From: Paraburkholderia ginsengisoli NBRC 100965
Lineage (GTDB): Bacteria > Pseudomonadota > Gammaproteobacteria > Burkholderiales > Burkholderiaceae
Length of the DNA: 64,000 bases
NCBI RefSeq assembly: GCF_000739735.1
Contig: NZ_BBJF01000014.1
Location: forward strand, 62,001 to 126,000
Direction of reading: 5' to 3'
Shown here in pieces: positions 63,423-64,000 of the stretch. The first letter of the stretch is position 1, and the number at the start of each line of letters is the position of its first letter. Made by a program: the position numbers and the translations under genes. The notes under the pieces were generated by a model. That model was not told the origin of the DNA. It saw only the letters and a program-made list of their open reading frames with translations, and did not search any database.

Positions 63423-64000
63423 TCAGGCGGGATGCAACCCGCGCAACAACTGGCGCACGCGCGACATATCCTGATCGACGTGCTCCGCTTTCTCGAACAA
63501 CTCCGCGAGCCAGTCGACGAACGCACGCACGCGCGGCGATACGCGGCGGTTCTTCATGTAGGCGACCGAGACGGGCATCGGCACGGGTTTCCATTGCGGC
63601 AGCACTTCACGCAGCAGACCTGAATCCAGGTAGGGCTGCGCGGCGATGCGCGCCGGTTGAATCAGGCCAAGGCCTTGCAATCCGCAGGTGAGATACGCCT
63701 GCTCATCGCTGACTTTGACGAAGCCGTTGACCTTGACGTTTTGCGCCTCGCCGTCCACTTCGAAATCGAAATCCACTTCACGGCCGTTATGCGGCGACAT
63801 GCAATTGACCGCAACGTGCGCGCGCAGATCGTCGAGCGCAACGGGCGTGCCGTGACGGGCCAGATAAGCCGGACTTGCGCAGGTCACGTGTTCGAGTGTG
63901 CCGAGTTGCCGCGCGACGAGATTCGAATCCGGCAATTCGCCGAGCTGGATGCTGCAATCGATGGCTTCGGAGATCAGATCGACGGTGCGGTTGCTCACGC
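63423..64000 (-). CDS. LysR-type regulator, 5' end beyond the window
   Basis: The C-terminal 192 residues of a LysR effector domain (DCSIQLGELPDSNLVARQLG, SPAYLARHGTP, LPQWKPVPMPVSVAYMKNRRVSPRVRAFVDWL). The frame is open to the window edge, so the HTH is cut off. It belongs to the same CrgA-like LysR subgroup as the one at 60057. Convergent to the nucleoside hydrolase. Confidence 0.9.
   Translation of the reverse strand, partial: VSNRTVDLISEAIDCSIQLGELPDSNLVARQLGTLEHVTCASPAYLARHGTPVALDDLRAHVAVNCMSPHNGREVDFDFEVDGEAQNVKVNGFVKVSDEQAYLTCGLQGLGLIQPARIAAQPYLDSGLLREVLPQWKPVPMPVSVAYMKNRRVSPRVRAFVDWLAELFEKAEHVDQDMSRVRQLLRGLHPA

Overview
The window looks like chromosomal sequence of a Burkholderia/Paraburkholderia-type betaproteobacterium. 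It is GC-rich with strong G/C third-position bias, and it carries an OmpC-like porin with a C-terminal Phe, a BetR-type response regulator, MocR, RpiR and FadR-type regulators, and many sugar-acid genes. I saw no rRNA, tRNA, CRISPR array, insertion sequence or prophage. Almost all long reading frames opposite the listed genes are mirror frames caused by high GC.

Region 1 (1-22.3 kb) is a pectin / uronic acid / aldaric acid catabolic island. It holds a truncated uronate-dehydrogenase-like gene with an ExuT-like MFS carrier, ilvD (probably a housekeeping neighbour), a secreted GH28 polygalacturonase with Tat and lipoprotein signals, garR, garL, an alpha-ketoglutarate-semialdehyde dehydrogenase, a FadR-family GntR regulator, a GudP-like aldarate importer, 5-dehydro-4-deoxyglucarate dehydratase, galactarate dehydratase garD, a complete uronate dehydrogenase, an SMP-30 lactonase, a three-gene TRAP importer and a porin. 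Together they describe: polygalacturonate outside the cell -> galacturonate import (TRAP, MFS) -> galactarolactone (Udh) -> galactarate (lactonase) -> 5-keto-4-deoxyglucarate (GarD). That intermediate then goes either to pyruvate + tartronate semialdehyde -> glycerate (GarL, GarR) or to 2-oxoglutarate (KdgD, KGSADH). A 19-bp element close to TTATACGTCATCGTACAAC recurs in all the key promoter regions and in front of the GntR gene, defining a probable local regulon.

Region 2 (22.3-32 kb) has a 62-residue tautomerase, a class II aldolase, a urea channel, a glycolipid-binding-fold protein and a four-gene minus-strand operon (Baeyer-Villiger-type monooxygenase, SDR, PF10118-type metalloprotein, Asp-nucleophile alpha/beta hydrolase) preceded by a perfect 20-bp palindrome. 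An orphan SsuA-like binding protein and a MerR regulator follow.

Region 3 (32-48.3 kb) has an acetyltransferase, an RpiR regulator, a divergent EamA/MocR pair with three GTAC boxes, an orphan TAXI receptor, a zinc-ribbon membrane protein with a VAAP repeat tract, a DHA2 efflux pump with a divergent TetR, an RraA-like aldolase, a CheY-like protein, Zur, a glutathione transferase, a NERD-helicase fusion and a phosphoribosyltransferase-HAD fusion.

Region 4 (48.5-54.2 kb) holds a signalling set (secreted molybdopterin-fold protein lacking the usual Cys, overlapping hybrid histidine kinase, BetR response regulator) and a hipBA toxin-antitoxin locus. The hipBA promoter has four 21-bp operators at an exact 26-bp period, next to a 13-copy heptanucleotide repeat.

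Region 5 (54.2-64 kb) has an FAD amine/amino-acid oxidoreductase with a C39-like protein, a Cys-rich secreted protein, an ornithine-cyclodeaminase-family reductase, zwf behind an intrinsic terminator, a divergent LysR/PRISE-reductase pair, a lipoprotein nucleoside hydrolase and a LysR gene cut by the window end. The best candidates for undescribed biology are the signalling set of region 4, the phased hip operators, the zwf leader and the PRTase-HAD fusion.
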